The translations under genes were made by a program, and so were the position numbers. The notes beneath the pieces are model-generated. The model had not been told where the DNA came from and did no database searches. It saw nothing but the letters and a program-made list of their open reading frames with translations. From Tateyamaria omphalii (GTDB lineage Bacteria > Pseudomonadota > Alphaproteobacteria > Rhodobacterales > Rhodobacteraceae): a stretch of 64,000 bases of DNA. Where the stretch lies: contig NZ_BMWT01000004.1 in the NCBI RefSeq assembly GCF_014651375.1, positions 186,001-250,000 of the forward strand. Direction: 5' to 3'. Shown here one piece after another: positions 50,679 to 59,871 of this stretch (position 1 is the stretch's first letter; every line of letters begins with the position of its first letter).

Positions 50679-52964
50679 TCAGCCGCGGTCCATCCGAACG
50701 GTTGCGCGCGCCGAGCCACTCACGTCTTCACTGAACTCCAGCGTGAACGCATCTTCGTTTGAACCTGCACGCCCGCGTGCCACCGGCATTTCGTAACGAC
50801 GCTGGTTCACCGTGTTGCGTAAGTCGTCGGTCAGTGCAACAGAATCCACGAATTGACAGTAGCTTTCAAAAGGGAGCCGGTTGTCTGTCTCGATCACCCA
50901 GGTGCGTGCTTTCGTGCTTTGGCTGTGTGCTATGACCAATGGGTTTTCTGCGTGTTCGCGCACGTTGTGGTAGGAGTTACCCTTGAACCAGACAGCACGG
51001 TTCCGGTCGTAGTCCAGATCGGCAAAGCTGGTGTCGACGCGCTCTGCTCGGTCAATCTGGCCATTGATGGACCGGAACCGGTTGCCGGTCACCGTCACAC
51101 CGTTCAGGAAATGGCCCGCAGCATGAGGTTTGATCACCAGGTAGCTGAACCAGGGGGCAACGCTACCGGACAGAAATACATTGTCCGTCAGGCTGAACGA
51201 ACTGAAGGAAAAACCTGCGTTGAATTGAGGTGTGGGGTCTCGCTCGTTGGTCCATTCAACAAAGCAATTGTCGATGTAGTTCCCGGTGACCACGCTGGCA
51301 GTATAGTTGTCTTGCAGGACAACACCTGCTGTGCGCAGGCCGCCTGCTATGCCGTCACCCTGGAAGAAGTGATTGCCTTTGATCAGATGGTTCTGACCGG
51401 CCAGAACCATGAAATGGCGGAAGCGGGTGGCGCGACAATCGCGTATCTTAGCGTCATTCGAGTTAACGTTGAGGCCAACGGTCTGGCGCTCAGTTACATT
51501 CACTGACTCTTCGGATGACAGGAACTGACACCGGTCGATCAGAATGCCCTGACACCCGCCGCCGATAGAAGTAATGCCACGTTCCTTTGGACGGCTGATA
51601 AAAGAGTCCTGCAATTCAAAGGTTGGGCCAGCAGGGGCCAACATGATGCCGCTGCACTTCCCATTGCACTGAAATTCGATGTTCGACATGTTGAACTTTG
51701 ACAGCTTCGAGAAGCCGCTGAAATCAATCAAGTAGTCGAAACGCTCGAATGTATAGGTCTGCGTACCTTCAGCATCAAATGGAGGCGCATTCAAAGTCAG
51801 TGTTCCGGCTCCGACATTCTTGCTCCGAACATATATTTCGCGACCAACGCCGTTGCCTGTAACAAGTGCTCCTACGGGTATGTTCGCGATGTTTGTGACA
51901 TTGCTCAGCGTGCGGGTGTCGGATGAATTGTATGTTGCTTGACTGGTGACCGTTTCAGTACCCCAATCCGCCCCCAGTGCTTCGAACTGCCCATTCCGGA
52001 TCACGCGACGCGTATTGTATTGATCCCGGTTTGGAACTGCCGATTGCATATCTATGGGTTCGAAAACGGCAATGCGGCGCCCACCCAAATCCAGGCTTTC
52101 GTGGTCTGAGCTGTTCAACAAGGCCTGAAATGCTTTTTTGAACGCGACGACTTCGTCGCCAAAGGCTTCAATATACGTTGGCAAGTCATAGCTTTTGCGC
52201 AACAAAAGCATGCTGTCGTCCGGCATGCTCAGTGTGCCTTCGAACTTGACCAATTCCTGAAAAGCAACGTCGTTTTCCAGTCGGAACACGCCTTCCGGAA
52301 CCAGAATTGTCCGACCATTGGCAGCAGCGTTGGCGGCATCAAAGGCGGCGCTGTCATCGGTGATGCCATCGCCAATTGCGCCGAAATCACGGACATCGAC
52401 GACTGATAGGATGTCGCGCAGGAAAACGGACGTGATGTCTTCGACGATAATGTCGTCTATTCGGACAATCCCACCGTTGGGGCCTGTCAGGTCCAGACCA
52501 AAATGCCCGTAGACCGCTTCGGGACCCCAGACAAGGTCAACACCTGATCGGTTGCCAGCGCCGATAATTGCCGACAGTTCGACCACGTCACCGTAGTTCG
52601 CCAGCGCCACGCTGTCTCCTACAGTATCAACACCGGGTACCGCGTTCCCGTTTGCCAAGGCTGCATATCCTCCGACACGAACGGATGGCAGGCTTCCGCT
52701 GATCGCTTTCAGTCGGACAATCACACGCAAGTAACACCCAGGCAGCAAGGGGGTTTGTCCCATGTAACGCAGGCGCGTTGTGTTTGACGTTTTTTGCAAC
52801 TCAAGGCATCCGCCAAAATCCTGGTCGGCAACAACAAGGGCCGCATTGGGCGCGTTCTCGTACGTGTCTGATCCTGGGGTGCCGTCACCGCTAGACCAGA
52901 CATCCAAACCGTCTGCAAAGGCGGGTGGCATCAAAAGTACGCCATCTGTAATTGCCTTGTTCAT
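50679..52964 (-). CDS. Right-handed beta-helix protein (pectate-lyase superfamily, GH28-related)
   Basis: 761 residues. The DVRDFGAIGDGITDDSAAFDAA motif (about residues 190-210) is the opening of the pectate-lyase superfamily beta-helix, as in tailspike and GH28-related proteins. The remainder has repeated Asn-ladder-like turns (KGNHFFQGDGI, VTGNYIDNCF, VTGNRFRSINGQ). There is no signal peptide by eye, so export would need another route. An N-terminal domain of about 180 residues precedes the helix. Such proteins bind or cleave polysaccharides; the exact activity cannot be told. Confidence 0.75.
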   Translation of the reverse strand: MNKAITDGVLLMPPAFADGLDVWSSGDGTPGSDTYENAPNAALVVADQDFGGCLELQKTSNTTRLRYMGQTPLLPGCYLRVIVRLKAISGSLPSVRVGGYAALANGNAVPGVDTVGDSVALANYGDVVELSAIIGAGNRSGVDLVWGPEAVYGHFGLDLTGPNGGIVRIDDIIVEDITSVFLRDILSVVDVRDFGAIGDGITDDSAAFDAANAAANGRTILVPEGVFRLENDVAFQELVKFEGTLSMPDDSMLLLRKSYDLPTYIEAFGDEVVAFKKAFQALLNSSDHESLDLGGRRIAVFEPIDMQSAVPNRDQYNTRRVIRNGQFEALGADWGTETVTSQATYNSSDTRTLSNVTNIANIPVGALVTGNGVGREIYVRSKNVGAGTLTLNAPPFDAEGTQTYTFERFDYLIDFSGFSKLSKFNMSNIEFQCNGKCSGIMLAPAGPTFELQDSFISRPKERGITSIGGGCQGILIDRCQFLSSEESVNVTERQTVGLNVNSNDAKIRDCRATRFRHFMVLAGQNHLIKGNHFFQGDGIAGGLRTAGVVLQDNYTASVVTGNYIDNCFVEWTNERDPTPQFNAGFSFSSFSLTDNVFLSGSVAPWFSYLVIKPHAAGHFLNGVTVTGNRFRSINGQIDRAERVDTSFADLDYDRNRAVWFKGNSYHNVREHAENPLVIAHSQSTKARTWVIETDNRLPFESYCQFVDSVALTDDLRNTVNQRRYEMPVARGRAGSNEDAFTLEFSEDVSGSARATVRMDRG

Positions 52965-53430
52965 CTATTCATCCCTTTTCCGCAGGGGCCGAAACAGCCC
53001 ATGTCACGCAGTCAACCCAAAGCCGTTCCGAAAGCGCGGCTATCACGGGCAGGGGAAGTATCAACAAGAGGTTAATGAGCGCCGACAGGACCGTTCGGCA
53101 CAAGCACCATATGCGCAACGTGTGGCGGTATGCGGACACGTTCAGAGCCGAGGTCGACCCGTTCCGCTGCTTGCAGAATTCCTGTGAGCTTGCGAGGGGA
53201 GTTCGCTTTCAAATGCAATGTTGGCAGGGTTGCTGTGACTGCCAGGCTAGATCAATCGCGAGTGTGATCCGTGGCCTGTACAACTTGAGCATGTCACGCA
53301 GAGAGCTGCTTTTCCGTCAATGTCGTTTAAAGTGACGAAACGGTGCGGGCAGAAACGTTCAAATGCGCTTTTCACTCAGGATACAGTCTTTGTTTCGATT
53401 GGAAAACGGTCGGTTAAGTTTGCGACCCTG
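52965..53430. other. 466-base region without a supported gene
   Basis: Short frames on the plus strand (for example 52952-53335) show no motif or convincing start. The stretch likely holds the promoter of the beta-helix gene. Nothing else stands out. Confidence 0.4.
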
Positions 53431-54162
53431 CTACATATGCGCCGGGGCCGGTTGTTTGGCACCGGAAGAAATCGCAGGCTCAGGCTGCCCAAACCATGTA
53501 AAAACCCACGTGGCGCCTTGTCGGACATTTTGGATCACGTTGGGACGAAATGCGGCCAGGCATGAGCCTCCGGATCGGCGAACGGAAGGAAACAGAAATC
53601 CATTTGATCCAGCGGCCACGTATCGATCTGCCAAACGCTGGCCCGCCGGATACCCGATGCCCGGATCGGGGTGCAATTCTGCCTTTAAACCGGCTCCGTG
53701 CAGGTCGTGAAACTCTGTGGCGAATGACGCGTTCAGTTCGCGATAGGCCGTCACGTTTTCGTAGATACCAGTGGCATGCAATTCCTGAGTCAAATGCCAG
53801 CTGACCTCGGATTGCGCCGTCTCGACCCGATCCTCACCCCATGTCGCGTACCATGCGCCGCGGTCTGGCCCGCTGAAACGGTTCCCGGTTTCTCGCGTGT
53901 AGCAAAATGCAGCGTTGATGTACGTCCACCCATACCCGTGGTGTTCGTTCACCAACTCGTCGGAACGCACCCCAGGCGGAATGAATTCCGGGAGACCAAG
54001 ACGTGATGACGATTGGCCCTCCAATTCCGCGAGAAAGGCCAGGTCATCCTTGTCGTCAGCCAGAGGCGCCAATGCGGGTTCGTTGATGTAAGCGGTCGAG
54101 ATCAGGCGGGTTGTCGTGGCTTCAATAAAATGGCGGGCCTGAATGCCTGATACGTCGCTCAC
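53431..54162 (-). CDS. RES domain toxin
   Basis: 243-residue RES-family protein, the toxin of RES/Xre pairs that degrades NAD+ in characterised cases. Core residues: RF in ETGNRFSGPDRGAWYATW, the Glu in ETAQSEVSWHL, and the Ser in FPSVRRSGG, giving the Arg-Glu-Ser triad the family is named for. GTG 54162 overlaps the antitoxin stop (GTGA), so antitoxin and toxin are translated in a coupled way. The upstream in-frame region belongs to the antitoxin. Activity is inferred from the family. Confidence 0.85.
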   Translation of the reverse strand: MSDVSGIQARHFIEATTTRLISTAYINEPALAPLADDKDDLAFLAELEGQSSSRLGLPEFIPPGVRSDELVNEHHGYGWTYINAAFCYTRETGNRFSGPDRGAWYATWGEDRVETAQSEVSWHLTQELHATGIYENVTAYRELNASFATEFHDLHGAGLKAELHPDPGIGYPAGQRLADRYVAAGSNGFLFPSVRRSGGSCLAAFRPNVIQNVRQGATWVFTWFGQPEPAISSGAKQPAPAHM

Positions 54163-54575
54163 ACGCCGCCTCGCAGGGCGTCGATATGGCGTCTTACAGT
54201 CATCATCGCGGGGATGCCGCCTGCGATCATTCGGTCTATTGGGGTCTGCCCGACAAAAGCCGGACCGGCATTTGGCTGCTTTGGCCACCCCGCTTCCAAG
54301 GGGCCGTTAAACAGCAGGCGCAGGCCTTTGAAAATGCCGATCAACAGACTGGCGCGCATCATTTTGTCCTGATCAAGTTTGCCCTTGAAAGCTCCGGCTT
54401 TCATACGGCTCCACGTGGCTGTCGGCACATCAAACAAGGCAGCAGCCTCCCCGTTGGTCAGCGACCACGCCTCTGCAATTCGCACAACGGCTCTGATAAC
54501 AGTGGCGATGCGCTGAGGGTCGCTAAGGGGGGCGATGACTTGGGGTTGTTCAGCATGTTGTGCGGTGCGGATCAC
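54159..54575 (-). CDS. Xre/MbcA/ParS-type antitoxin (DUF2384)
   Basis: 138-residue antitoxin partner of the RES toxin. The N-terminal helix-turn-helix is around SLTNGEAAALFDVPTATWSRMK; the C-terminal segment GGIPAMMTVRRHIDALRGGV is the part that plugs the toxin's NAD pocket in known complexes. GTG 54575 is chosen because GAGGAGG lies eight bases upstream; an ATG 12 codons earlier has none. It is the first gene of the two-gene operon and likely represses its own promoter. Confidence 0.85.
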   Translation of the reverse strand: MIRTAQHAEQPQVIAPLSDPQRIATVIRAVVRIAEAWSLTNGEAAALFDVPTATWSRMKAGAFKGKLDQDKMMRASLLIGIFKGLRLLFNGPLEAGWPKQPNAGPAFVGQTPIDRMIAGGIPAMMTVRRHIDALRGGV

Positions 54576-54733
54576 AATGGCCTCCTCAGAAGAGAAGAGA
54601 AAACTTATCATATGACTAGGTGTTATTCAACCCGTCGCCGATTCCTCGGATCATTGATGAAAGATCCAACGAACTGGCCACATTGCGCAGGCCACACCAA
54701 GACGCTAACGACGATATCCTAGTGCGAAGATGT

Positions 54734-55135
54734 TTACGCACTCACCCCAGGTGCATCCAAGAGCTGAACACCACTGATTTTCCAACCATCACCGGTTTCG
54801 ACCATCGAATACGCCAGAAAATGTGTCACACCATCTGTATCCTCTATTCGGACGGTCTGAACATAAGTTCCGGCTTCCTCGCGCAGGTCGAGATAGGTGA
54901 CATCAGCGGGGCGCCACACCATCGGATAGCCCTGTGTAACCATGCGACCGAAATTCTCTGGCGTCCGGAAAATTCCTCGGATCGACGGGGCGGCGAAGGT
55001 AAATGCCAGTGTAAAATCATCCGCTTTGAAAGCTTCGATTTGACTGGCAATGACGCCCTCGATCTCGGCGCCCTGCGCAAACGCTGCACCAGCAAGGCTA
55101 CAGGCGAAAACTGCTCCGATCATCCACTTGCGCAT
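54734..55135 (-). CDS. DUF4864 domain secreted protein
   Basis: 133-residue protein with a signal peptide (MRKWMIGAVFACSLAGAAFAQG) and a DUF4864 body: QIEAFKADDFTLAFTFAAPSI, RTPENFGRMVTQGYPMVW and a C-terminal GDGWKISGVQLLD. The fold resembles the NTF2-like superfamily. It is probably periplasmic; its role is unknown. GGAGAG precedes ATG 55135. Confidence 0.8.
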   Translation of the reverse strand: MRKWMIGAVFACSLAGAAFAQGAEIEGVIASQIEAFKADDFTLAFTFAAPSIRGIFRTPENFGRMVTQGYPMVWRPADVTYLDLREEAGTYVQTVRIEDTDGVTHFLAYSMVETGDGWKISGVQLLDAPGVSA

Positions 55136-55422
55136 AGTCAACTCTCCATGTGTCCGCAAAAACGTAGAGCGTCTTGCAAAGTCGGCAATGCTTCCAATCG
55201 GTGAACCGACATCGATGCTGGTCGGTTTGGACTGCTCCGGTCGAATCCAACCATTTGGACCGCAACCGCAACCCAACGAGCGTAAAGTGTACGTCGATGG
55301 CAATTTCTGGCTGCCGTATCATCTCATTTTCGGCTGCTGGATGCCTACAAAACGGCGGGCGGTGGTACTATCTCGTCATCCTCTGTCACATTACCGATGC
55401 ACGAAACAGGAGGGATCAAATC

Positions 55423-56190
55423 ATGATCGAACTCAGTTTTGACGGCAACGTAACGGATCAAAGGCGCACGGTTTTTGAACGATCAGCGCAGCGTTGGGAT
55501 CAGGTCATAAACACTGGCTTCGATCCCATCGAAATCGATGGCGATATCTTGAGCGGCGTCAGAATTGACGTTTCGATCCAACCCATTGACGGCGCGAACG
55601 GTGTGCTAGGGCAGGCCGGTCCAACACTCTTGCGTCAGGTCGACGGTTTGCCGCTCGTCGGTATTATGCAATTCGACCAAGCAGATGTGGCTAGTCTCGA
55701 AGCTGGGGGGCGGTTTGAAGATGTGATCCTTCATGAAATGGCTCATGTATTGGGGTTCGGAACGCTTTGGGACAGGAAAAATCTGATCCAAGGCACAGGC
55801 ACAATGGACCCGCGTTTTGTCGGAGCTTCGGCTGCAAGGGAGTTTGCGGCCCTTGACCCACAGGGTGGAAATGCTGTTCCGATCTCAAACACCGGTGGTG
55901 CTGGCACGCGCGAAAGCCATTGGAGAGAGTTGGTGTTTGGCGATGAATTGCTGACGGGTTTCCTATCCGGCGATCAGCGCCCACTAAGTCGATTATCCAT
56001 CGCTTCTTTTGAGGACCTCGGCTACGAAGTGGATTATGACGGTGCGGACCCGTTTGTTCTGCCTGATTTTCGGAGACTCGCAATGATGGGCATCACCGAG
56101 GCAGTTCGCATTTGCGATCTTTGCAGGATGGGGCGCACGGAGCCTGTTGTTCATGGTGCCCCTCCGGCTGAACCGCCTGATGGATTGTAG
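55423..56190 (+). CDS. Leishmanolysin-like metalloprotease (M8-type)
   Basis: 255-residue protein with a zinc-protease active site: LHEMAHVLGFGTLW is an HExxHxxGxG motif, and the downstream ESHWRELVFGDELLTGFL supplies the third ligand region, as in leishmanolysin-type M8 peptidases; LSRLSIASFEDLGYEVD follows. AGGAGG lies nine bases before ATG 55423. There is no signal peptide at this start, so it may be exported by type I secretion or act in the cytoplasm. Substrate unknown. Confidence 0.82.
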   Translation: MIELSFDGNVTDQRRTVFERSAQRWDQVINTGFDPIEIDGDILSGVRIDVSIQPIDGANGVLGQAGPTLLRQVDGLPLVGIMQFDQADVASLEAGGRFEDVILHEMAHVLGFGTLWDRKNLIQGTGTMDPRFVGASAAREFAALDPQGGNAVPISNTGGAGTRESHWRELVFGDELLTGFLSGDQRPLSRLSIASFEDLGYEVDYDGADPFVLPDFRRLAMMGITEAVRICDLCRMGRTEPVVHGAPPAEPPDGL

Positions 56191-56328
56191 GACGTGGAAT
56201 CAAGCGCCTTTTGCAAAGGAAGTGCTTCAATTCCAACTTCGAATAGGCTCGATGCCGAAACCGGCCTGAAATGCGGTAGCGACGCGTAACGATACCCTAC
56301 GCAAACTTTGCGGTATTGGAGGTATGGA

Positions 56329-56404
56329 TGGCTGGGATGGTAGGACTCGAACCTACAACCTACGGTACCAAAAACCGGTGCTCTACCAATTGAGCTACAT
56401 CCCA
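56329..56404 (-). tRNA. tRNA-Gln (anticodon UUG)
   Basis: 76-base tRNA with CCA encoded. The acceptor stem TGGGATG/CATCCCA is perfect; D arm GCTC/GAGC, T arm GTAGG/CCTAC with TTCGAGT loop. Anticodon TTG (56369-56371) reads Gln codons. The anticodon stem is CCGGT/ACCGT, so its outermost pair (27-43) is a C-U mismatch, an unusual detail. Confidence 0.93.
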
Positions 56405-56467
56405 ACGTGCCGCGCTAATTAGAGTGGGCGTGCCGCGCGCGCAAGCCCCTTTACGCCAAAAAAACGA

Positions 56468-57799
56468 CTATTCCTTGGGCGCGGCATCCGTCAGCAAATC
56501 GGGGGCTTCCGGGTCATTACGTTCGGCATCGACCAGCTTGTCCAGTCCTGCTTCCGACATGTCGGTGACATCGGCGGCGTCGACGTCTGAAATCGGCGGC
56601 GGCGCGGCCGCAGATTCGGTTCGTCCCGGTTGGGCTAATTCGACGTGATTTGCCGCGCCACCAAGCAATTGAATGCGATAGGTCGTGTCAGGAACTTCGA
56701 TCCCGGCGCTTTCGATCCGTGCTTTGACCAGACGAAGCGCTTCGCCCTTGGCGCGGGCCAACGACGTTGCCTCTTGATCAATCCAGCCGGTGACAGTCAG
56801 AAAGATTGCGCCGTCGCCAATCCGTTCAATCCATGACATGGGCGCTGGCTCGGACAGGATAAAGGGCAATTCCGCCACGGTTTCTTCTGCCGTCTGCCGA
56901 ACCTCCGCCAGATCAGCATCCGAACTCACGCCAATTTCAAAGCTGAACCGCCGCTCTTGATTGGTTGAGAAATTCACGATCCGGCTTTTGAAAACGGTCG
57001 CATTGGGGATGCGGATATGGTTGCCGTCAAAGCTGAGCAAGATGGTGGCCCGACTGGTCAGGCGAATGACTTTGCCTGTGTCGCCCTCGATCTCAACCAC
57101 GTCATTGGGGCGAAAGGGTTGGCGGATCGACAGCATGATCGAAGCGATGAAGTTCTCGACCGTGTCCCGCACGGCAAAGCCGATGGCCAGACCCACGATA
57201 CCTGCCGCGCCCAATATCGTGCCCAGCAGGGCGGTTGCCCCAAGAATATCCAACGCGATGACGACACCCGCGATGAAGAACAGAATGCGCACCACCTGGC
57301 GGTAGATGTTGGCGATAAAGGCATTGGGTGCAATCCGGTCCCAAGGATAGCGGGCGCGCGCCAGCAATACGCCAAGGGTCAGAACGAGCACAAAGGCCAG
57401 CAGAGCCACAGCAATCAGCGGCAACATTGCAACGGCCTGGGTCATGCGGGCCTGGAAGCGTTCAACAGCAGGGTTCAGGCGGGCAACCACATCGGTCGTT
57501 TCGGTCACCTGGTTTTCGATCGCAACGACGCCTTCGACTCGGCCCACCAGTTCGTTCAGACGGTCGGCAGTTGCCGTGTCCACTGTTGTGCCCCGCAGCG
57601 TCACGATCCCCGAGGTGACAGAGACCGTGACCCCGTCGAACCCTTCCAGTTCATTGAGAATATCGCGGATGCGCACGGCAATGGCCGCATCCTGCGCGGC
57701 GTTGTCCGTGATGGCGATCGTGCCCTGTGGTTGATCTGCGTTCTGTGCGTAAAGAGGGGCCGCGCACAGACACAGGATGATCAAAAGGGCGCGGATCAC
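56468..57799 (-). CDS. Mechanosensitive channel (MscS family) with N-terminal BON domain
   Basis: 443 residues. Signal peptide MIRALLIILCLCAAPLYAQ, a BON domain (GVTVSVTSGIVTLRGTTVDTATADRL to about residue 100), then three to four membrane helices (PLIAVALLAFVLVLTLGVLLA and others) and the MscS pore/cytoplasmic beta domain (GAAGIVGLAIGFAVRDTVENFIASIML, then NDVVEIEGDTGKVIRL). BON domains bind membranes or other envelope proteins, and their fusion to MscS is known. The channel opens under hypo-osmotic stress. The start overlaps the end of the quinone oxidoreductase gene by 4 bases. Confidence 0.9.
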   Translation of the reverse strand: MIRALLIILCLCAAPLYAQNADQPQGTIAITDNAAQDAAIAVRIRDILNELEGFDGVTVSVTSGIVTLRGTTVDTATADRLNELVGRVEGVVAIENQVTETTDVVARLNPAVERFQARMTQAVAMLPLIAVALLAFVLVLTLGVLLARARYPWDRIAPNAFIANIYRQVVRILFFIAGVVIALDILGATALLGTILGAAGIVGLAIGFAVRDTVENFIASIMLSIRQPFRPNDVVEIEGDTGKVIRLTSRATILLSFDGNHIRIPNATVFKSRIVNFSTNQERRFSFEIGVSSDADLAEVRQTAEETVAELPFILSEPAPMSWIERIGDGAIFLTVTGWIDQEATSLARAKGEALRLVKARIESAGIEVPDTTYRIQLLGGAANHVELAQPGRTESAAAPPPISDVDAADVTDMSEAGLDKLVDAERNDPEAPDLLTDAAPKE

Positions 57800-58788
57800 G
57801 CCTGCACCTCCACCAGAACGGCCCCGTTGCGACCACCTGCTTCGACCGCTTCATGTGCATGCGCGGTGTCGGCAAGTTGAAAGCTCTGTGCAACCGGGCA
57901 CGTCAGAGCGCCAGCAGTCAAAGCATCGTGCAAATGCTTGATCGCCACGGCGCGCTGGTCGGGCAGTAGAAGATAGATCAACAGGATGTCGATGGTCGCC
58001 GCCTTAAACAGCAACGGACCAAAGGGCAGCGTGGGGGCCATGTCCAGCGCCGACCCGTAGGCGGCGATGGTCCCGTTCGGTGCAATCACCTCGGCGTCGG
58101 TCTCGACGTTCAGGCCAAATTCGACTTCGATGATGCGAGAGACAGTGGCACCGGCATTGGCCGCGAGAATATGCTGCGCCAGATCGGGGTCAGAATAGTT
58201 TAGAACGACATCTGCCCCCGCATTTTCTGCGGCTGCCAAGCCTTTGCCCCGTGCTGTCGCGATCACCTTGGCCCCGCCCCACTTGGCCAACTGCACGGCC
58301 AGCAGGCCCACTGTACCTGCACCACCTTGGATCAAGAGCGTTTGGTCGGAAATATCTCCGCCTCCGAACACGGCATGCGCTGCGGTCAGGCCGGGGATGC
58401 CCAATATAGCTCCGGTCTCCAGAGAGATTGACGCTGGCAGCGGCACCGCCTGATCTGAGGGCAGACAGATATGTGTTGCTGCGGTGCCAAAGGGCCGTTG
58501 CCATTGTCCGTTCCAAATCCAGACCCGCTGCCCAATCTTTGTCTCGGGTATGCCGTCGCCAACTGCAACGACACGTCCTGCGCCATCACTGTGTGGGATG
58601 ATCTGATCAAACGGTGGTTTGGTCACACCGGGGCGCGAGCCGGACCGCGCCTTGACATCTGACGGGTTCACGCCGGAATAGGTCAGCTCGACCAGCACTT
58701 CGCCAGTTGCCGGGTTCGGCGTTGGCATATCAACCAATGTCAGAACATCTGCGGCAGGACCGAAACGTGAGTATTGAATGGCTTTCAT
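57796..58788 (-). CDS. NADPH:quinone oxidoreductase (zinc-free MDR family)
   Basis: 330-residue medium-chain dehydrogenase/reductase. The GroES-like N-terminus (MKAIQYSRFGPAADVLTL, SGVNPSDVKARSG) lacks zinc cysteines, as in quinone reductases and crystallins, and the nucleotide-binding motif is LIQGGAGTVGLLAVQLAKWGG. ATG 58788 begins the family N-terminus; the longer upstream frame is not family-like. It is the upstream partner of the MscS gene. Reduces quinones or reactive enones by one- or two-electron transfer. Confidence 0.88.
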   Translation of the reverse strand: MKAIQYSRFGPAADVLTLVDMPTPNPATGEVLVELTYSGVNPSDVKARSGSRPGVTKPPFDQIIPHSDGAGRVVAVGDGIPETKIGQRVWIWNGQWQRPFGTAATHICLPSDQAVPLPASISLETGAILGIPGLTAAHAVFGGGDISDQTLLIQGGAGTVGLLAVQLAKWGGAKVIATARGKGLAAAENAGADVVLNYSDPDLAQHILAANAGATVSRIIEVEFGLNVETDAEVIAPNGTIAAYGSALDMAPTLPFGPLLFKAATIDILLIYLLLPDQRAVAIKHLHDALTAGALTCPVAQSFQLADTAHAHEAVEAGGRNGAVLVEVQA

Positions 58789-58868
58789 CGGAATGGTCTT
58801 CTTGGATACGCGCTGTGCAACGCGTTGAATGCTAAACAAGATGCTGGCAAGAGCAAGGAGAGTTCCAG

Positions 58869-59258
58869 ATGACGCGACAGGCATTGATACCGCCGGGGCT
58901 TGAAGATGCTTGTGCCGTTGCAGGCATGTCTCCCGGTGTTGTTTCGCACAATCACGTTTTCATGACGGGTGTCACCGCGGCTGCTGCGGATGGCACGATG
59001 CCCATCTCGGAGGAGGCGCAATTCAACGCCTGTTTCGCCAAGATTGCCGAGGTGCTGGCGCAAGCTGACCTGGCGCTGGATGCCATTGTGGAGATGACCA
59101 GCTACCACGTCGGGCTGCGCGCCCATTTCGATTCGTTTGATACTGTAAGGCGGAAACATCTGTCCGAGCCCTATCCCGCATGGACGGCAGTTGAAGTGGC
59201 AGGTTTGCGGCGCGAAGGTGCTGTCGTGGAAATCCGGATCGTGGCCGCGCTGGGCTAG
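58869..59258 (+). CDS. RidA family protein (enamine/imine deaminase)
   Basis: 129 residues of the YjgF/YER057c/UK114 family, trimeric enzymes that hydrolyse reactive enamines. Family pattern: NHVFMTGVTA, the VEMTSYHVGLR strand with the conserved residues before HFDSFDTVRRKHL, and PAWTAVEVAGLRREGAVVEIRIVA, which carries the region of the catalytic arginine. It diverges from the quinone reductase gene over 80 bases, and its stop overlaps the SH3 gene by 4 bases. Confidence 0.88.
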   Translation: MTRQALIPPGLEDACAVAGMSPGVVSHNHVFMTGVTAAAADGTMPISEEAQFNACFAKIAEVLAQADLALDAIVEMTSYHVGLRAHFDSFDTVRRKHLSEPYPAWTAVEVAGLRREGAVVEIRIVAALG

Positions 59259-59755
59259 TCGCGCAACTCGTCCATCGCAACGCCCCAGAGGCGCGCCTTG
59301 GGCGCCCAGCCGCGATACCCACCTGAACTTAACCGGCACCACTCGGGTCCGCACTTGCCCAAGCGGGCAACCACACCGGCCTCCAGAGCAGCTGTCACCG
59401 GCGCATTGGCGTCGGGTTTCGTGCGCAAGGTCAGCATATCCTGTTCAACAATGACGGTGCGCGTGCCTGAAAGCAGCGAATAGTGTACCCAGCCACCCAT
59501 GCCGTCCCGGTCTTCGACCCGGCGCCAATGTCCATGTTCGGCTGTGATACGCAGGGGCATGTCACGGCGCTTGAACACCCAGTCGATCCGGTGCGTCAGG
59601 GACGGACCACGGCGCACGTTACCTTCGGCGGCTTTCATCGACACGAAGCGGGGCAGTGGCAGGTTGGTTACGGGACCCGTGTCTCGTGCCATCGCAGGCA
59701 GGGTCAGCCCCAGCACCAAAAGCATCGATAGCACAAACCGCCAAACCGCAATCAT
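59255..59755 (-). CDS. SH3-domain protein (bacterial SH3, DUF1058-like)
   Basis: 166 residues with a signal peptide (MIAVWRFVLSMLLVLGLTLP, cleavage near AMA). Two bacterial-SH3-type segments follow (NVRRGPSLTHRIDWVFKRRDMPL with WRRVEDRDGMGGWVHYSLLSG, then LTLRTKPDANAPVTAALEAGVVARL with WCRLSSGGYRGWAPKARLWG). The pattern matches alphaproteobacterial periplasmic SH3 proteins. It probably binds cell wall or protein partners. ATG 59755 with GGAAAG upstream is the preferred start; the longer frame is shadow sequence. Confidence 0.85.
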   Translation of the reverse strand: MIAVWRFVLSMLLVLGLTLPAMARDTGPVTNLPLPRFVSMKAAEGNVRRGPSLTHRIDWVFKRRDMPLRITAEHGHWRRVEDRDGMGGWVHYSLLSGTRTVIVEQDMLTLRTKPDANAPVTAALEAGVVARLGKCGPEWCRLSSGGYRGWAPKARLWGVAMDELRD

Positions 59756-59871
59756 CGGGAACTTTCCGCTCGTCACTCGCCTTTTGATGTGGCCGGGGTT
59801 CTTGTGCCTCGTGCTCACATCCGCCACCATGCCAAAGATAGGACGCAAGGCCAAGCACCGGGGAGGGCGCA

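Noticed and set aside
56151-56405. Minus-strand frame of 84 codons overlapping the tRNA, beginning MGCSSIGRAP
   Set aside because: This is the usual false frame produced by tRNA sequence; the tRNA itself accounts for it.
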